From CAVWDU01 sp963840725 (GTDB lineage: Bacteria; Pseudomonadota; Gammaproteobacteria; Pseudomonadales; Halieaceae): a stretch of 64,000 nucleotides of DNA. The position numbers and the translations under genes were made by a program. Position 1 is the stretch's first letter; each line of letters starts with the position of its first letter. Shown one piece after another: positions 33,132 to 41,535 of the stretch. The notes beneath the pieces are model-generated. The model was not told the origin of the DNA, searched no databases, and saw only the letters and a list, made by a program, of their open reading frames with translations. The DNA lies in assembly GCA_963840725.1 (NCBI GenBank), contig CAWIZY010000016.1, positions 1,510,508-1,574,507 of the forward strand. The letters are read 5' to 3'.

Positions 33132-34813
33132 GCAGTGTCTCGCGCTGTATCGTTCACCATGGGCAAGTCCAGGCCCTGTTCTGTGGCGCAATCGATGGCG
33201 ATGTCGTAACCCGCGTCGGCGTGTCGCATCACGCCTGTAGCGGGGTCATTGTGCAATACCCGGGCGAGCCGCTGGTCCGCCGCTTCGGTGCCGTCGCAGA
33301 CAATCACCACCCCGGAGTGTTGGCTGAAACCCATACCCACGCCACCCCCATGATGCAGGCTGACCCAGGTCGCGCCGCTGGCCGTGTTCAGCAGTGCATT
33401 GAGCAATGGCCAGTCGGAGACTGCATCGGAGCCATCCAGCATGCTCTCGGTTTCCCGGTTGGGAGAGGCTACCGACCCCGAGTCCAGGTGGTCCCTGCCG
33501 ATCACTACCGGTGCCGAGAGTTCGCCGTTGCGCACCATCTCGTTAAACGCCAGCCCGAGGCGGGCGCGCTGGCCCAGACCGACCCAGCAGATTCGCGCTG
33601 GCAGGCCCTGAAACTGGATGCGTTCTCGTGCCATATCCAGCCAGTTGTGTAGATGGGGGTCGTCGGGTATTAATTCCTTGACCCGGGCGTCGGTGCGGTA
33701 GATATCTTCCGGGTCGCCGCTGAGGGCAACCCAGCGAAAAGGGCCGATACCACGACAGAACAAGGGTCGAATGTAGGCGGGTACGAAGCCTGGAAAATCA
33801 AACGCGTTGTTTACCCCTTCCTCCAGCGCCATCTGCCGGATGTTGTTGCCGTAATCCAGCGTTGCGCTGCCGGCAGCTTGCAGATCCAGCATGGCTTGAA
33901 CTTGTACGGCCATCGATGCCTTTGCGGCCTGAACAACGGCTGCTTCGTCTTCCAGTCGCCGGGCGGCCGCCTGTTCCAGGGTCCAGCCCTGCGGCAGGTA
34001 GCCGTTGAGAGGGTCATGGGCGCTGGTCTGGTCGGTAGTGACATCCGGTGTGATGCCGCGCTCGACCAGTCGGGGAAACACATCGGCGGCATTGCCCAAC
34101 AGACCCACTGACAGCGGCTTACCAGCCTCTCTGGCCTGGCCGATGATAGCCAGGGCTTCGTCCAGTGAAGTCGCCTTGCGATCCAGATAGCCGGTTTCCA
34201 GCCGAAAGTCGATGCGGCTCTCGTCCACCTCAACCGCCAGCATGGAAAAACCCGCCATGGTGGCTGCCAGAGGCTGTGCACCACCCATGCCCCCCAGTCC
34301 TGCGGTGAGCACCCAGCGCCCCCGGGCCTCGCCGTTAAAATGAGTGCGGGCAATACTGACGAAGGTCTCATAGGTGCCCTGTACGATGCCCTGCGAACCG
34401 ATGTAGATCCAGGAGCCCGCAGTCATTTGGCCGAACATCATCAAACCGCGCTTGTCCAGCTCGTTGAAGTGCTCCCAGGTGGCCCAGTGCGGTACCAGGT
34501 TGGAGTTGGCGATCAGCACTCGCGGGGCGTCCTCATGGGTCGTAAAAACGCCGACCGGTTTACCACTTTGAACCAACAAGGTCTGGTTGGCCTCCAGCCG
34601 TTTGAGTGCCGCCACGATGGCGTCAAAGCATTCCCAGTCGCGAGCGGCGCGACCGATGCCGCCATAGACCACCAGAGAGTGGGGGTGCTCCGCGACTTGT
34701 GGGTCGAGATTGTTCATCAGCATCCTCAGGGGGGCCTCGGTGAGCCAGCTACGTGCCTGCAGTTCTGTGCCGGTACTGGCTCTAATCGTGCGGCTTGGGT
34801 CATGACGGTTCAT
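33128..34813 (-). CDS. hutU: Urocanate hydratase
   Basis: The 561-residue protein has the typical family length. The NAD-binding segment T-A-G-L-G-G-M-G-G-A-Q lies at 170-180, and V-Y-G-G-I-G-R-A-A-R near residue 50 is characteristic. It adds water to urocanate to give 4-imidazolone-5-propionate, using NAD+ as an electrophilic cofactor. ATG 34813 is chosen for its AGGAG site; the frame continues 28 codons further without homology. No hutC-type repressor gene is seen in this window. Confidence 0.97.
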   Translation of the reverse strand: MNRHDPSRTIRASTGTELQARSWLTEAPLRMLMNNLDPQVAEHPHSLVVYGGIGRAARDWECFDAIVAALKRLEANQTLLVQSGKPVGVFTTHEDAPRVLIANSNLVPHWATWEHFNELDKRGLMMFGQMTAGSWIYIGSQGIVQGTYETFVSIARTHFNGEARGRWVLTAGLGGMGGAQPLAATMAGFSMLAVEVDESRIDFRLETGYLDRKATSLDEALAIIGQAREAGKPLSVGLLGNAADVFPRLVERGITPDVTTDQTSAHDPLNGYLPQGWTLEQAAARRLEDEAAVVQAAKASMAVQVQAMLDLQAAGSATLDYGNNIRQMALEEGVNNAFDFPGFVPAYIRPLFCRGIGPFRWVALSGDPEDIYRTDARVKELIPDDPHLHNWLDMARERIQFQGLPARICWVGLGQRARLGLAFNEMVRNGELSAPVVIGRDHLDSGSVASPNRETESMLDGSDAVSDWPLLNALLNTASGATWVSLHHGGGVGMGFSQHSGVVIVCDGTEAADQRLARVLHNDPATGVMRHADAGYDIAIDCATEQGLDLPMVNDTARDTA

Positions 34814-35033
34814 TGGAAACTCCTGGGCGGCGCTCGCGAGTGAGGGCATAGCTGGGGTCAGTATAGTCACGGATGGGATGCCCGGCCACGGCGTCACAGG
34901 AGCCGGCAGCCTGCGGTGATCCCCCTGTGATTAGTGTGCGTATCCACATGCGTGTTTTTAACCGGGAAATAAAGGCTATGGGTGGTGATGAGAGACGGCT
35001 TCTCGAGGTGCGTGTGCCCGCCGGTGCAAGCGG

Positions 35034-35543
35034 TTGGTGGCAGCATCTCTCGAGTGTTCCGACGTGAATGTCAGTCAGTACGCCGGTCAGCATCCCCGTT
35101 TTGTGCCCGAGACTTTTTTTGATGGCGGTCTCACTGCTCACGGTGTGGTCAAGGACCTTTTTGGCAAGGTCATAAGGCGTTTTAATGCGACGATCGATGC
35201 CTCCTGGACAGATGGCACCGGAACCCTGGACGAGCACTTCGAGTTCGACGACGGAGAAATTTCCCATCGGGTGTGGACCCTCAATCCGAATGGCCCGGAT
35301 CGCTACATTGGCACCGCCGCCGATATCATCGGGGAGGGGGTTTTGCAGGTGGCTGGCAACAGTATGTTTCTCGACTATGTGCTGCGCATTCCCTACCGTC
35401 AGGGCACTCTCGACCTGCGCATTGATGATCGTATGTACCTGGTGAGCCCGGATGTACTGATTAACGAGTCGCGAATGAGAAAGTGGGGTGTTACCGTGGG
35501 GCAGATCCTGCTGGTAATGGAAAAACGTGGAGGGAATCCGTGA
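35034..35543 (+). CDS. DUF3833 domain protein
   Basis: The roughly 169-residue protein is recognised by the family order C-S-D-V-N-V-S-Q-Y, F-F-D-G-G-L-T-A-H-G-V-V-K-D, W-T-L-N-P-N-G-P-D-R-Y-I-G-T-A-x-D-I-I-G and the C-terminal R-M-R-K-W-G-V-T-V-G. Family members are normally lipoproteins. Here the only start in frame (TTG 35034) gives a very short N terminus with S-L-E-C rather than a proper lipobox. The signal peptide may therefore have been lost or cut off by a frameshift. It is coupled to the next gene (GTGA overlap). Confidence 0.75.
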   Translation: MVAASLECSDVNVSQYAGQHPRFVPETFFDGGLTAHGVVKDLFGKVIRRFNATIDASWTDGTGTLDEHFEFDDGEISHRVWTLNPNGPDRYIGTAADIIGEGVLQVAGNSMFLDYVLRIPYRQGTLDLRIDDRMYLVSPDVLINESRMRKWGVTVGQILLVMEKRGGNP

Positions 35544-36091
35544 ACACACAGCAGCCCCCGGTGGCTCGGTGCAATGGCCTTGTCGACAAGCTCTGGTTCA
35601 ATGCCCTGTGGTTTCAGTGCTGTTGGTTGAGTGCCGTGCTTGGCCGCTCCACTTTGCTACCTTTGCTGATTCTGCTGCTGGCGCTGCATTTCTGGCTGGT
35701 CGCTGATCCGAAGCGTGAATTGCTGCGGATCGCACCGATAGCACTGCTGGGTATCGCCGTGGATGCGAGTCTCAGCCTCGCCGATGTGTATCGGTTTGCC
35801 GGAGGCGTTCTCGTGCCTTTGTGGCTGGTGTGTCTGTGGATCGGCTTTGCCACCACGTTGCACCGCAGCCTCGGTTTTCTCAGCCGCCATTCCGCGCTGG
35901 CCTGGGTGGCGGGAGCGGTTGTGCTGCCGTTTAACTACTGGGCGGGGCAGCGGCTCGGGGCAGTGGAATTCGGGCTGCCGCTGCTTCAGACCCTGGGGCT
36001 GCTTTCGGTTATCTGGCTGGTGGCACTGCCGTTGATGTTCCATCTGGCCGCGCGAGGCGCCGCGGCAGAGAAATTACGACCATGTTACTGA
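35540..36091 (+). CDS. DUF2878 family membrane protein
   Basis: The 183-residue protein has five to six hydrophobic helices and the DUF2878 opening (L-W-F-N-A-L-W-F-Q-C-C-W). The conserved W-L-V-C-L-W-I-G-F-A-T-T-L segment and F-N-Y-W-A-G motif follow. Function is unknown. It starts with GTG inside the stop of DUF3833 and overlaps the next gene by 10 bp. In other marine gammaproteobacteria the same trio follows CFA-synthase-like and amine-oxidase-like genes, which are absent here. Confidence 0.82.
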   Translation: MNTQQPPVARCNGLVDKLWFNALWFQCCWLSAVLGRSTLLPLLILLLALHFWLVADPKRELLRIAPIALLGIAVDASLSLADVYRFAGGVLVPLWLVCLWIGFATTLHRSLGFLSRHSALAWVAGAVVLPFNYWAGQRLGAVEFGLPLLQTLGLLSVIWLVALPLMFHLAARGAAAEKLRPCY

Positions 36092-36603
36092 AGCCGGGTG
36101 GATCGCTCAGTGTTTTGGTCAACGGATTGGTAGGGCTGCTGCTGGGCACAGTGGCGAGCAGTGCCCTGGCCTGCGATTACCGCCTGGTCGGCGAGGCCGA
36201 ACTCAAATTCATGTTCTGGTCAGTTTATCACTCCCGGCTCTACAGCGCTGATGGCGATTACCGGGAGGGCCAGCTGCCTCTGCGGATGGAAATTGAATAC
36301 CTGTTGCCGGTGAAACGCGATGCACTGGTGGTGCGCACCGCAAAGGAGTGGGAGCAGCAGGGCCTCCTGCGTGAGCAACAGGAGGCCTGGCTGCAGCAAC
36401 TGGCGCAGTTATGGCCGGATATTGAGAAGCGCGATGTGCTCGCCCTGGAGGTTGATACCAAAGGGGTGAGTACATTCTTTCACAACGATCAACCTCTGGG
36501 CAGTATTACCGATCAGGCCTTTGCCGGACAGTTTCTCGGCATCTGGTTGTCGCCGCAGACCAGCCGGCCAGATTTTCGCAAGGCGCTGTTGGGCGGTCCC
36601 TGA
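36082..36603 (+). CDS. Chalcone isomerase-like protein, exported
   Basis: The 173-residue protein has a signal peptide (cleavage about S-S-A-L-A at 30). A chalcone-isomerase-like fold domain follows (V-G-E-A-E-L-K-F-M-F-W-S-V-Y-H-S-R-L-Y near the start, E-I-E-Y-L-L-P-V-K-R-D-A-L and F-L-G-I-W-L-S-P near the end). Bacterial members of this subfamily are not flavonoid enzymes and may bind lipids or fatty acids. It is the last gene of the DUF3833-DUF2878 set, convergent with cysK 6 bp away. Confidence 0.82.
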   Translation: MLLKPGGSLSVLVNGLVGLLLGTVASSALACDYRLVGEAELKFMFWSVYHSRLYSADGDYREGQLPLRMEIEYLLPVKRDALVVRTAKEWEQQGLLREQQEAWLQQLAQLWPDIEKRDVLALEVDTKGVSTFFHNDQPLGSITDQAFAGQFLGIWLSPQTSRPDFRKALLGGP

Positions 36604-36609
36604 ACCGAC

Positions 36610-37614
36610 TCAGCTTGCCACCCAGTCGGGGTAGGGGAGTTTGTGCTTCCACAGAAATTCAGGGTTGAACAGCTTGCTCCGATACCGACTCCCGGAGTCG
36701 CAGAGGATGGTCACAATGGTGTGCCCGGGTCCCAGTTCCCTGGCCAGGGCGACTGCACCGCCGATGTTGATACCGGCTGAGCCGCCTACGGATACGCCCT
36801 CGTGCTTGAGCAGACTGTAGACATAGGGCAAGGCTTCGTCGTCGTCTACCTGGCAGCAAAAGTCCGGGCTCACTCCGTCGAGATTGCCGGGCAAAAATGA
36901 AACCCCAACGCCCTCGGCAATGGAACTCCCTTGCGCAAGCATCTCCCCCCGGGTGAAATGGCTGAATAATGCCGATCCCATTGGGTCGACCAGGCCGATC
37001 TTTACCGCTGGATTGCGTTCCCGCAGAGCGGTAGCCACGCCGGCCAGGGTGCCGCCTGTGCCGACTGCGCAGATAAAACCGTCCACAGTGCCCTCGGTCT
37101 GCTCCCAGATTTCCCGCCCCGTGGTCTCGTAGTGAATCTGCCGGTTGGCGGGATTGTCGAACTGCCGCGCCCAAACCGCGCCCTGTGGTTCAGTCGCGGC
37201 GCGGCCGCGGGCGATATTCTCCGCCTGGTGGATATAGTGCTCGGGGTCGCTGTAGGGTACCGCCGGCACCAGCAGCAGTTCAGCGCCGAGCATTTCAAGG
37301 TGGTCGACTTTTTCCTGACTGGCGTTCTGGGGCATGACGATCACTGATTCGTAGCCCAGCGCGTTGGCCACCAGGGTGAGCCCAATGCCGGTATTGCCCG
37401 CTGTCCCCTCGACAATCACCCCGCCGGGCTGCAACTCACCAGCCGCTTCCGCAGCGCGGACGATGCCGAGTCCGGTACGGTCCTTGACCGAGCCACCAGG
37501 GTTCATGAATTCTGCCTTGCCATAGATAGCACAACCGGTGAGCTCGGACACTTCCCGCAGATAAACCAGGGGTGTATTGCCGATGAGGTCGGGTAGTTGG
37601 GGTTTTGCGGGCAT
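36610..37614 (-). CDS. Cysteine synthase family PLP enzyme
   Basis: The 334-residue fold-type II PLP protein has Lys44 in GGSVKDR as the expected Schiff-base lysine. The substrate loop EGTAGNTG and the phosphate-binding G-T-G-G-T motif are also present. It closely follows O-acetylserine sulfhydrylase design, making cysteine from O-acetylserine and sulfide. The C-terminal segment Y-R-S-K-L-F-N-P-E-F-L is typical of a CysK-like subgroup rather than CysM. It stands between the two hut operons and is transcribed alone. Confidence 0.9.
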   Translation of the reverse strand: MPAKPQLPDLIGNTPLVYLREVSELTGCAIYGKAEFMNPGGSVKDRTGLGIVRAAEAAGELQPGGVIVEGTAGNTGIGLTLVANALGYESVIVMPQNASQEKVDHLEMLGAELLLVPAVPYSDPEHYIHQAENIARGRAATEPQGAVWARQFDNPANRQIHYETTGREIWEQTEGTVDGFICAVGTGGTLAGVATALRERNPAVKIGLVDPMGSALFSHFTRGEMLAQGSSIAEGVGVSFLPGNLDGVSPDFCCQVDDDEALPYVYSLLKHEGVSVGGSAGINIGGAVALARELGPGHTIVTILCDSGSRYRSKLFNPEFLWKHKLPYPDWVAS

Positions 37615-37724
37615 GGATTTGATCCTCTGGCCGATTGAAGGGCATGAGTCCGGCGCCAGGCCGACACAGCGCAGGCAGTGTTCTCACCGGGTGTTTACTG
37701 GGCACATTGTTTACTAACGCCCGC

Positions 37725-37730
37725 TATAAT
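37725..37730 (+). promoter_or_regulatory. -10 box candidate for hutIG
   Basis: A consensus TATAAT preceded by GC lies 170 bp before hutI in the cysK-hutI divergent region. No good -35 lies at 17 bp, which fits an activator-dependent promoter. Two copies of GTTTACT (37693-37699 and 37709-37715) lie just upstream, 16 bp apart, and could be regulator sites. Confidence 0.4.
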
Positions 37731-37900
37731 AGTAGCAGCAGATTGGCCTTGCGTTGGCTGATTCAGCGCCCGCACAACGGGCGCAGCCGCAACGGATCAG
37801 AGAGCGTGAAGTGCTTTCTATGGCGAGACCGGCAGTGACTGCCGTAAGCGACTACGGTAGCGATAACTGCCGCAACGATGCGGCCGAGGTGGAACCCGTA

Positions 37901-39130
37901 ATGACCCAACGCTGTGACTCCCTGCTCGTCAATGCGCACCTGGCCACCCTGGTTGACAACGGCAATGCCTACGGTGCCATCGAGGACGGCGCGGTGGCGA
38001 TCGCCGCTGGCAGGATTCTCTACGCGGGCCCGGCGGGAGACATGCCCGATCTGGCGGCTCAAACCTGCATAGACTGCGAGGGCGGTTGGCTGACGCCCGG
38101 TCTCGTGGACTGCCACACCCACCTGGTGTATGCCGGTGACAGGGCGCAGGAGTTCGAACGGCGTCAACAGGGGGTGAGCTACGAGGAGATCGCCCGTCAG
38201 GGCGGCGGTATTGCAGGTACGGTGAGCGCTACACGCAAGGCGGATGAGGCCCAGCTGTTTGCCCTGGCGAGGGCACGATTGGAGCGCCTGTTGGAAGAGG
38301 GCGTCACCACGGTAGAGATAAAGTCCGGCTACGGGCTGAACCTGGACAGCGAGCTCAAGTTGTTGCGGGTGGCAAGGCGCCTTGGCGAGACGCACCCGGT
38401 GACCGTTTGCGCCACCTTCCTCGGGGCCCATGCGCTGCCGATCGAATACCGGGAGTCAGGTGCTGACGCCTACATCGACTACCTGTGTCGGGAAATGTTG
38501 CCCGAGGTGGCCCGCCAGGGTCTGGCGGACGCCGTGGATGTGTTTTGCGAGGGCGTGGGATTCAGTCCCGCGCAGTGCCTGAGGGTCTACCAGGCCGCCA
38601 CCGCTCTGGGTCTGCCTATCAAGGCGCATGCCGAGCAGCTCAGCAATCTCGGTGGAGCGCGGCTGGCGGCTGAGCAGGGCGCCTTGTCGGTGGATCATCT
38701 CGAATATCTGGCCACAGCCGACGTGCCTGGCCTCGCCGCCGCCGGCACGGTGGCGGTGCTGTTGCCGGGAGCCTACTATTTTCTGCGCGAAGACCAGCCG
38801 CCCCCGGTGCGGGCATTGCGCGAGGCCGGGGTGGTCATGGCCGTCGCCACCGACCTGAACCCCGGCACCTCTCCCGTCGCCTCGCTGTTGCTGGCTATGA
38901 ATCAGGCCGTGGTGCTGTTTGGTCTGACACCGGAGGAGGCCCTGCGCGGCGCCACTCGCGGTGGCGCACTGGCACTGGGTCTGGGCGACAAAGGCCTGCT
39001 GGCGGCGGACATGGATGCCGATCTGCTGTTGTGGGCTATCGAGCACCCGGCGCAGCTCAGTTACGGCATAAACCTCTATCGCCCCGCCCGGATCTGGCAG
39101 GCGGGCCACCATGTGGGCAGCCATGTATAG
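37901..39130 (+). CDS. hutI: Imidazolonepropionase
   Basis: The 409-residue amidohydrolase has metal ligands His72 and His74 in DCHTHLV, the later K-A-H-A-E-Q-L strand and VATDLNPGTSP with the metal Asp. It opens the ring of imidazolonepropionate to formimidoylglutamate, step three of histidine breakdown. The frame starts at 37754, but ATG 37901 fits the family length and has GAGGTGGA upstream. It overlaps hutG. Confidence 0.96.
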   Translation: MTQRCDSLLVNAHLATLVDNGNAYGAIEDGAVAIAAGRILYAGPAGDMPDLAAQTCIDCEGGWLTPGLVDCHTHLVYAGDRAQEFERRQQGVSYEEIARQGGGIAGTVSATRKADEAQLFALARARLERLLEEGVTTVEIKSGYGLNLDSELKLLRVARRLGETHPVTVCATFLGAHALPIEYRESGADAYIDYLCREMLPEVARQGLADAVDVFCEGVGFSPAQCLRVYQAATALGLPIKAHAEQLSNLGGARLAAEQGALSVDHLEYLATADVPGLAAAGTVAVLLPGAYYFLREDQPPPVRALREAGVVMAVATDLNPGTSPVASLLLAMNQAVVLFGLTPEEALRGATRGGALALGLGDKGLLAADMDADLLLWAIEHPAQLSYGINLYRPARIWQAGHHVGSHV

Positions 39131-40097
39131 CGCGGCTGATCAGCAGTGCTGGCATGGGCGAGTAGATGCCGAGGATGGGGTAGCCGGCCTGCGCTGGCAC
39201 CAGTGCATCACGTTCAAGGAGCCCGAGCAGCCAGGTCTCGCGCTGCTGGGGTTTCCCTGCGATCTGGGCGTGCGGCGCAATCAAGGCAGGCCGGGCGCGG
39301 CGGCGGGGCCCGATGCTCTGCGTACCGCGCTGGCGGGACTGGCGTGGCATCATCGAGATGTACCCTACGACGCGGGGGATGTGGTCGTTGGCACGGATCT
39401 GGCGGCGGCCCAGCAGGCCCACGCAGAGCGTATCGCAGAGCTGCTGTCGCGCCATCATTTCGTCGTTGGCCTCGGGGGCGGCCATGAAATCGGCTGGGCT
39501 GGCTACCTTGGTTGCCGCCATTGGCTGGAACGACGCGACCCGGATAAAGTGCTGGGGATCATTAACTTTGATGCTCATTTCGATCTGCGGGAGCCGGCAC
39601 CGTCAGCCAGCTCGGGTACGCCTTTCCTGCAGGTGGCGCAGGATTGCGCAGCCCGGGGTCAGCCGTTTCGCTACGCCTGTCTGGGTATTGCGCGGCCCGC
39701 CAATACGCGGGCTTTGTTCGATCGGGCGGCAGCCCTGGGAGTGCCCTATCTGTTCGACACCGCCTGCGAGGATTCCACCAGTGACCCCTTTCTGGCAGAT
39801 TTTTTGGCGGGGGTTGATTACCTTTACCTGACTTTCTGCCTCGACGTCCTGCCGGCCGCGGCCGCCCCCGGTGTCAGTGCTCCGGCAGCGGTGGGTGTGG
39901 AACCGCGCTGGGCGCTGCGTGCGTTGGCTGAGGTGGGCCGACTGTGCGCACAACACCGGGTGCGTTGGTTACTGGCGGACGTGGCAGAGTTGGCACCGTC
40001 GCTTGACACCGCTGGTCTCACTGCCCGCCTGGGGGCGAGGATTATCGATGAGATCGCGGCGGCCCGGCGCAGCGCGGTGGGTGGCCTCGGCGATTGA
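39123..40097 (+). CDS. hutG: Formimidoylglutamase (arginase superfamily)
   Basis: The 324-residue protein has dinuclear manganese ligands in GGGHEIGWAG, NFDAHFDLR and CLDVLPAAAAPG. This is the HutG version of the arginase motifs. It splits formimidoylglutamate to glutamate and formamide. Start ATG 39123 lies within the last codons of hutI; ATG 39111 is an alternative four codons earlier. It ends one base before the convergent GST stop. Confidence 0.95.
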   Translation: MYSAADQQCWHGRVDAEDGVAGLRWHQCITFKEPEQPGLALLGFPCDLGVRRNQGRPGAAAGPDALRTALAGLAWHHRDVPYDAGDVVVGTDLAAAQQAHAERIAELLSRHHFVVGLGGGHEIGWAGYLGCRHWLERRDPDKVLGIINFDAHFDLREPAPSASSGTPFLQVAQDCAARGQPFRYACLGIARPANTRALFDRAAALGVPYLFDTACEDSTSDPFLADFLAGVDYLYLTFCLDVLPAAAAPGVSAPAAVGVEPRWALRALAEVGRLCAQHRVRWLLADVAELAPSLDTAGLTARLGARIIDEIAAARRSAVGGLGD

Positions 40098-40718
40098 TCA
40101 GGCCAGGGCGGCCCGGATGCGCTCGAGTATGGCATGCACGTTCTCGCAACCCTCGGGCGGCCCCAGTTTCACCCAGGCGGCAAACTCGGCACCGATCAAA
40201 AAGTCTATATCTGCCAGCGTGAGCGCGTCCCCGACCAACCACTGGCGCCCCGCCAGTTCCTGGTCGAGCGCGGGCCAGGCGTGGTTAAGGCGAGTTGTTC
40301 CGCGTTCCGCCAAAGCCGGTATCTGGGGCAGATCCAGCGGCCCCGGCAGGCCGCGGTTGACGAAGCCCTTGCTGGTGTTGCGCAACACCTCGGCGATCGC
40401 GCTCATCACCATGTTGAACAGCCGGTGGTCCCAACTCAGCACCTGCGCTTTGTCCAGTGCGTTGGTGCCCAGCAACGGTCGTTCCGGGTGTAGAGCCTCC
40501 AGGTAGGCACAGATGCCGATCACTTCGGTCATCACGGTGCCGTCGTCCAACACCAGGGCTGGCAGGGTGCATTGGGGGTTTATGCTGCGAAAGCTGTCCT
40601 CCAACTGCTCTTTTGCCATCATATCGATCTGTTGCGTGTCGATCTCCAGCCCTTTGTACTGCATAAACAGGGTAACGCGCCTTGGGTTTGGGGCCGGGTC
40701 GTAGGTATACAGTTTCAT
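40098..40718 (-). CDS. Glutathione S-transferase
   Basis: The 206-residue single GST has a thioredoxin-like N-terminal domain (M-K-L-Y-T-Y-D-P-A-P-N-P-R-R-V, cis-Pro in CTLPALVLDDG, TEVIGICAYLE). A helical C-terminal domain follows, with L-V-G-D-A-L-T-L-A-D-I-D-F. The N-cap/Asp motif A-D-I-D is intact. It conjugates glutathione to unknown electrophiles or acts as a thiol reductase. It is transcribed alone, convergent with hutG. Confidence 0.92.
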   Translation of the reverse strand: MKLYTYDPAPNPRRVTLFMQYKGLEIDTQQIDMMAKEQLEDSFRSINPQCTLPALVLDDGTVMTEVIGICAYLEALHPERPLLGTNALDKAQVLSWDHRLFNMVMSAIAEVLRNTSKGFVNRGLPGPLDLPQIPALAERGTTRLNHAWPALDQELAGRQWLVGDALTLADIDFLIGAEFAAWVKLGPPEGCENVHAILERIRAALA

Positions 40719-40836
40719 GGGGCTTACTCCTTGGTTTCACGATGAATGTGCGGGCAGCCAAGGGTAGATGCAATAGACCTGTGGCGCCAGAGCAGGGAGT
40801 GTCGCCGGCCCGACGTGTCGCTCTGTAATAGCCGGT

Positions 40837-40865
40837 TTTCCATGGCGCTCGGAAGTGGCTATAAT
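40837..40865 (+). promoter_or_regulatory. Sigma-70 promoter of the cytochrome gene
   Basis: TTTCCA at 40837-40842 and TATAAT at 40860-40865 are separated by 17 bp. They lie 32 bp before the cytochrome start, with an AGGA site between. The -10 is perfect; the -35 is 4 of 6. Confidence 0.6.
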
Positions 40866-40896
40866 GCGCGGCCGTTAAACTGAGGACGAAAACGTG

Positions 40897-41319
40897 ATGT
40901 TACGAATAGCCGTTAGTCTTGTCGCCATGGTGCTGGCTGTCAGCGCTCATGCCCAGGAGCTGAGTGAAAGCGAACTGGCCGCGATCAAGGAACGCATCAG
41001 CCCCGCCGGTGAAGTTTGCCTGCAGGGCGATAACAGCTGTGGGGGAGCGGCGGCCGTTGCCAGCAGCGAGCCGCGCTCTGGAGAAGCGGTCTACAACGCC
41101 GCCTGTATGGCCTGCCATAGCAGCGGGGCTGCCGGTGCACCCAAGTACGCCGATGCAGCTGCCTGGGCAGACCGCATCGCCAAGGGCATGGATACACTCT
41201 ACGCCAGTGGCATCAATGGAATTGCCGGTACTGGCATGATCGCCAAGGGCGGTTGTATGGATTGCTCTGACGAAGAGATTAAAGCCGCAGTAGACTACAT
41301 GGTAGCCGGCAGCCAGTAG
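40897..41319 (+). CDS. Cytochrome c5 family protein, periplasmic
   Basis: The 140-residue protein has a signal peptide (cleavage after A-H-A at about 19), haem site CMACH at 70-74 and a distal Met in G-T-G-M-I-A-K-G. The extra C-terminal cysteine pair G-G-C-M-D-C is typical of cytochrome c5. It is a small one-haem electron carrier. GTG 40894 could also start translation. It has its own promoter and terminator, so is probably monocistronic. Confidence 0.93.
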   Translation: MLRIAVSLVAMVLAVSAHAQELSESELAAIKERISPAGEVCLQGDNSCGGAAAVASSEPRSGEAVYNAACMACHSSGAAGAPKYADAAAWADRIAKGMDTLYASGINGIAGTGMIAKGGCMDCSDEEIKAAVDYMVAGSQ

Positions 41320-41368
41320 CACGTTTATTCCTGCTACCATGGCTGTCATCGCATGGTGGCAGGCCAGC

Positions 41369-41404
41369 AAAAGCCGTCGTGCCTCGCGCACTGCGGCTTT
41401 TTTT
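41369..41404 (+). terminator. Rho-independent terminator after the cytochrome gene
   Basis: AAAAGCCG at 41369-41376 pairs with CGGCTTTT at 41394-41401, with an inner GTGC/GCAC stem. The 3' arm runs into seven T residues (41398-41404). It lies 50 bp past the cytochrome stop. Confidence 0.8.
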
Positions 41405-41535
41405 ATGCCGGTGCGCCGGTGGCCCCGGCTTTGCCCAAGGTGCGTCGCAACCGTGCTGTTTGGCACTGCTGGTGTGCCGTGACTGCCCCGGCGTGGCAGC
41501 AGATGAGCGGTTGAGACAGATTTGAGAGGAATGCG

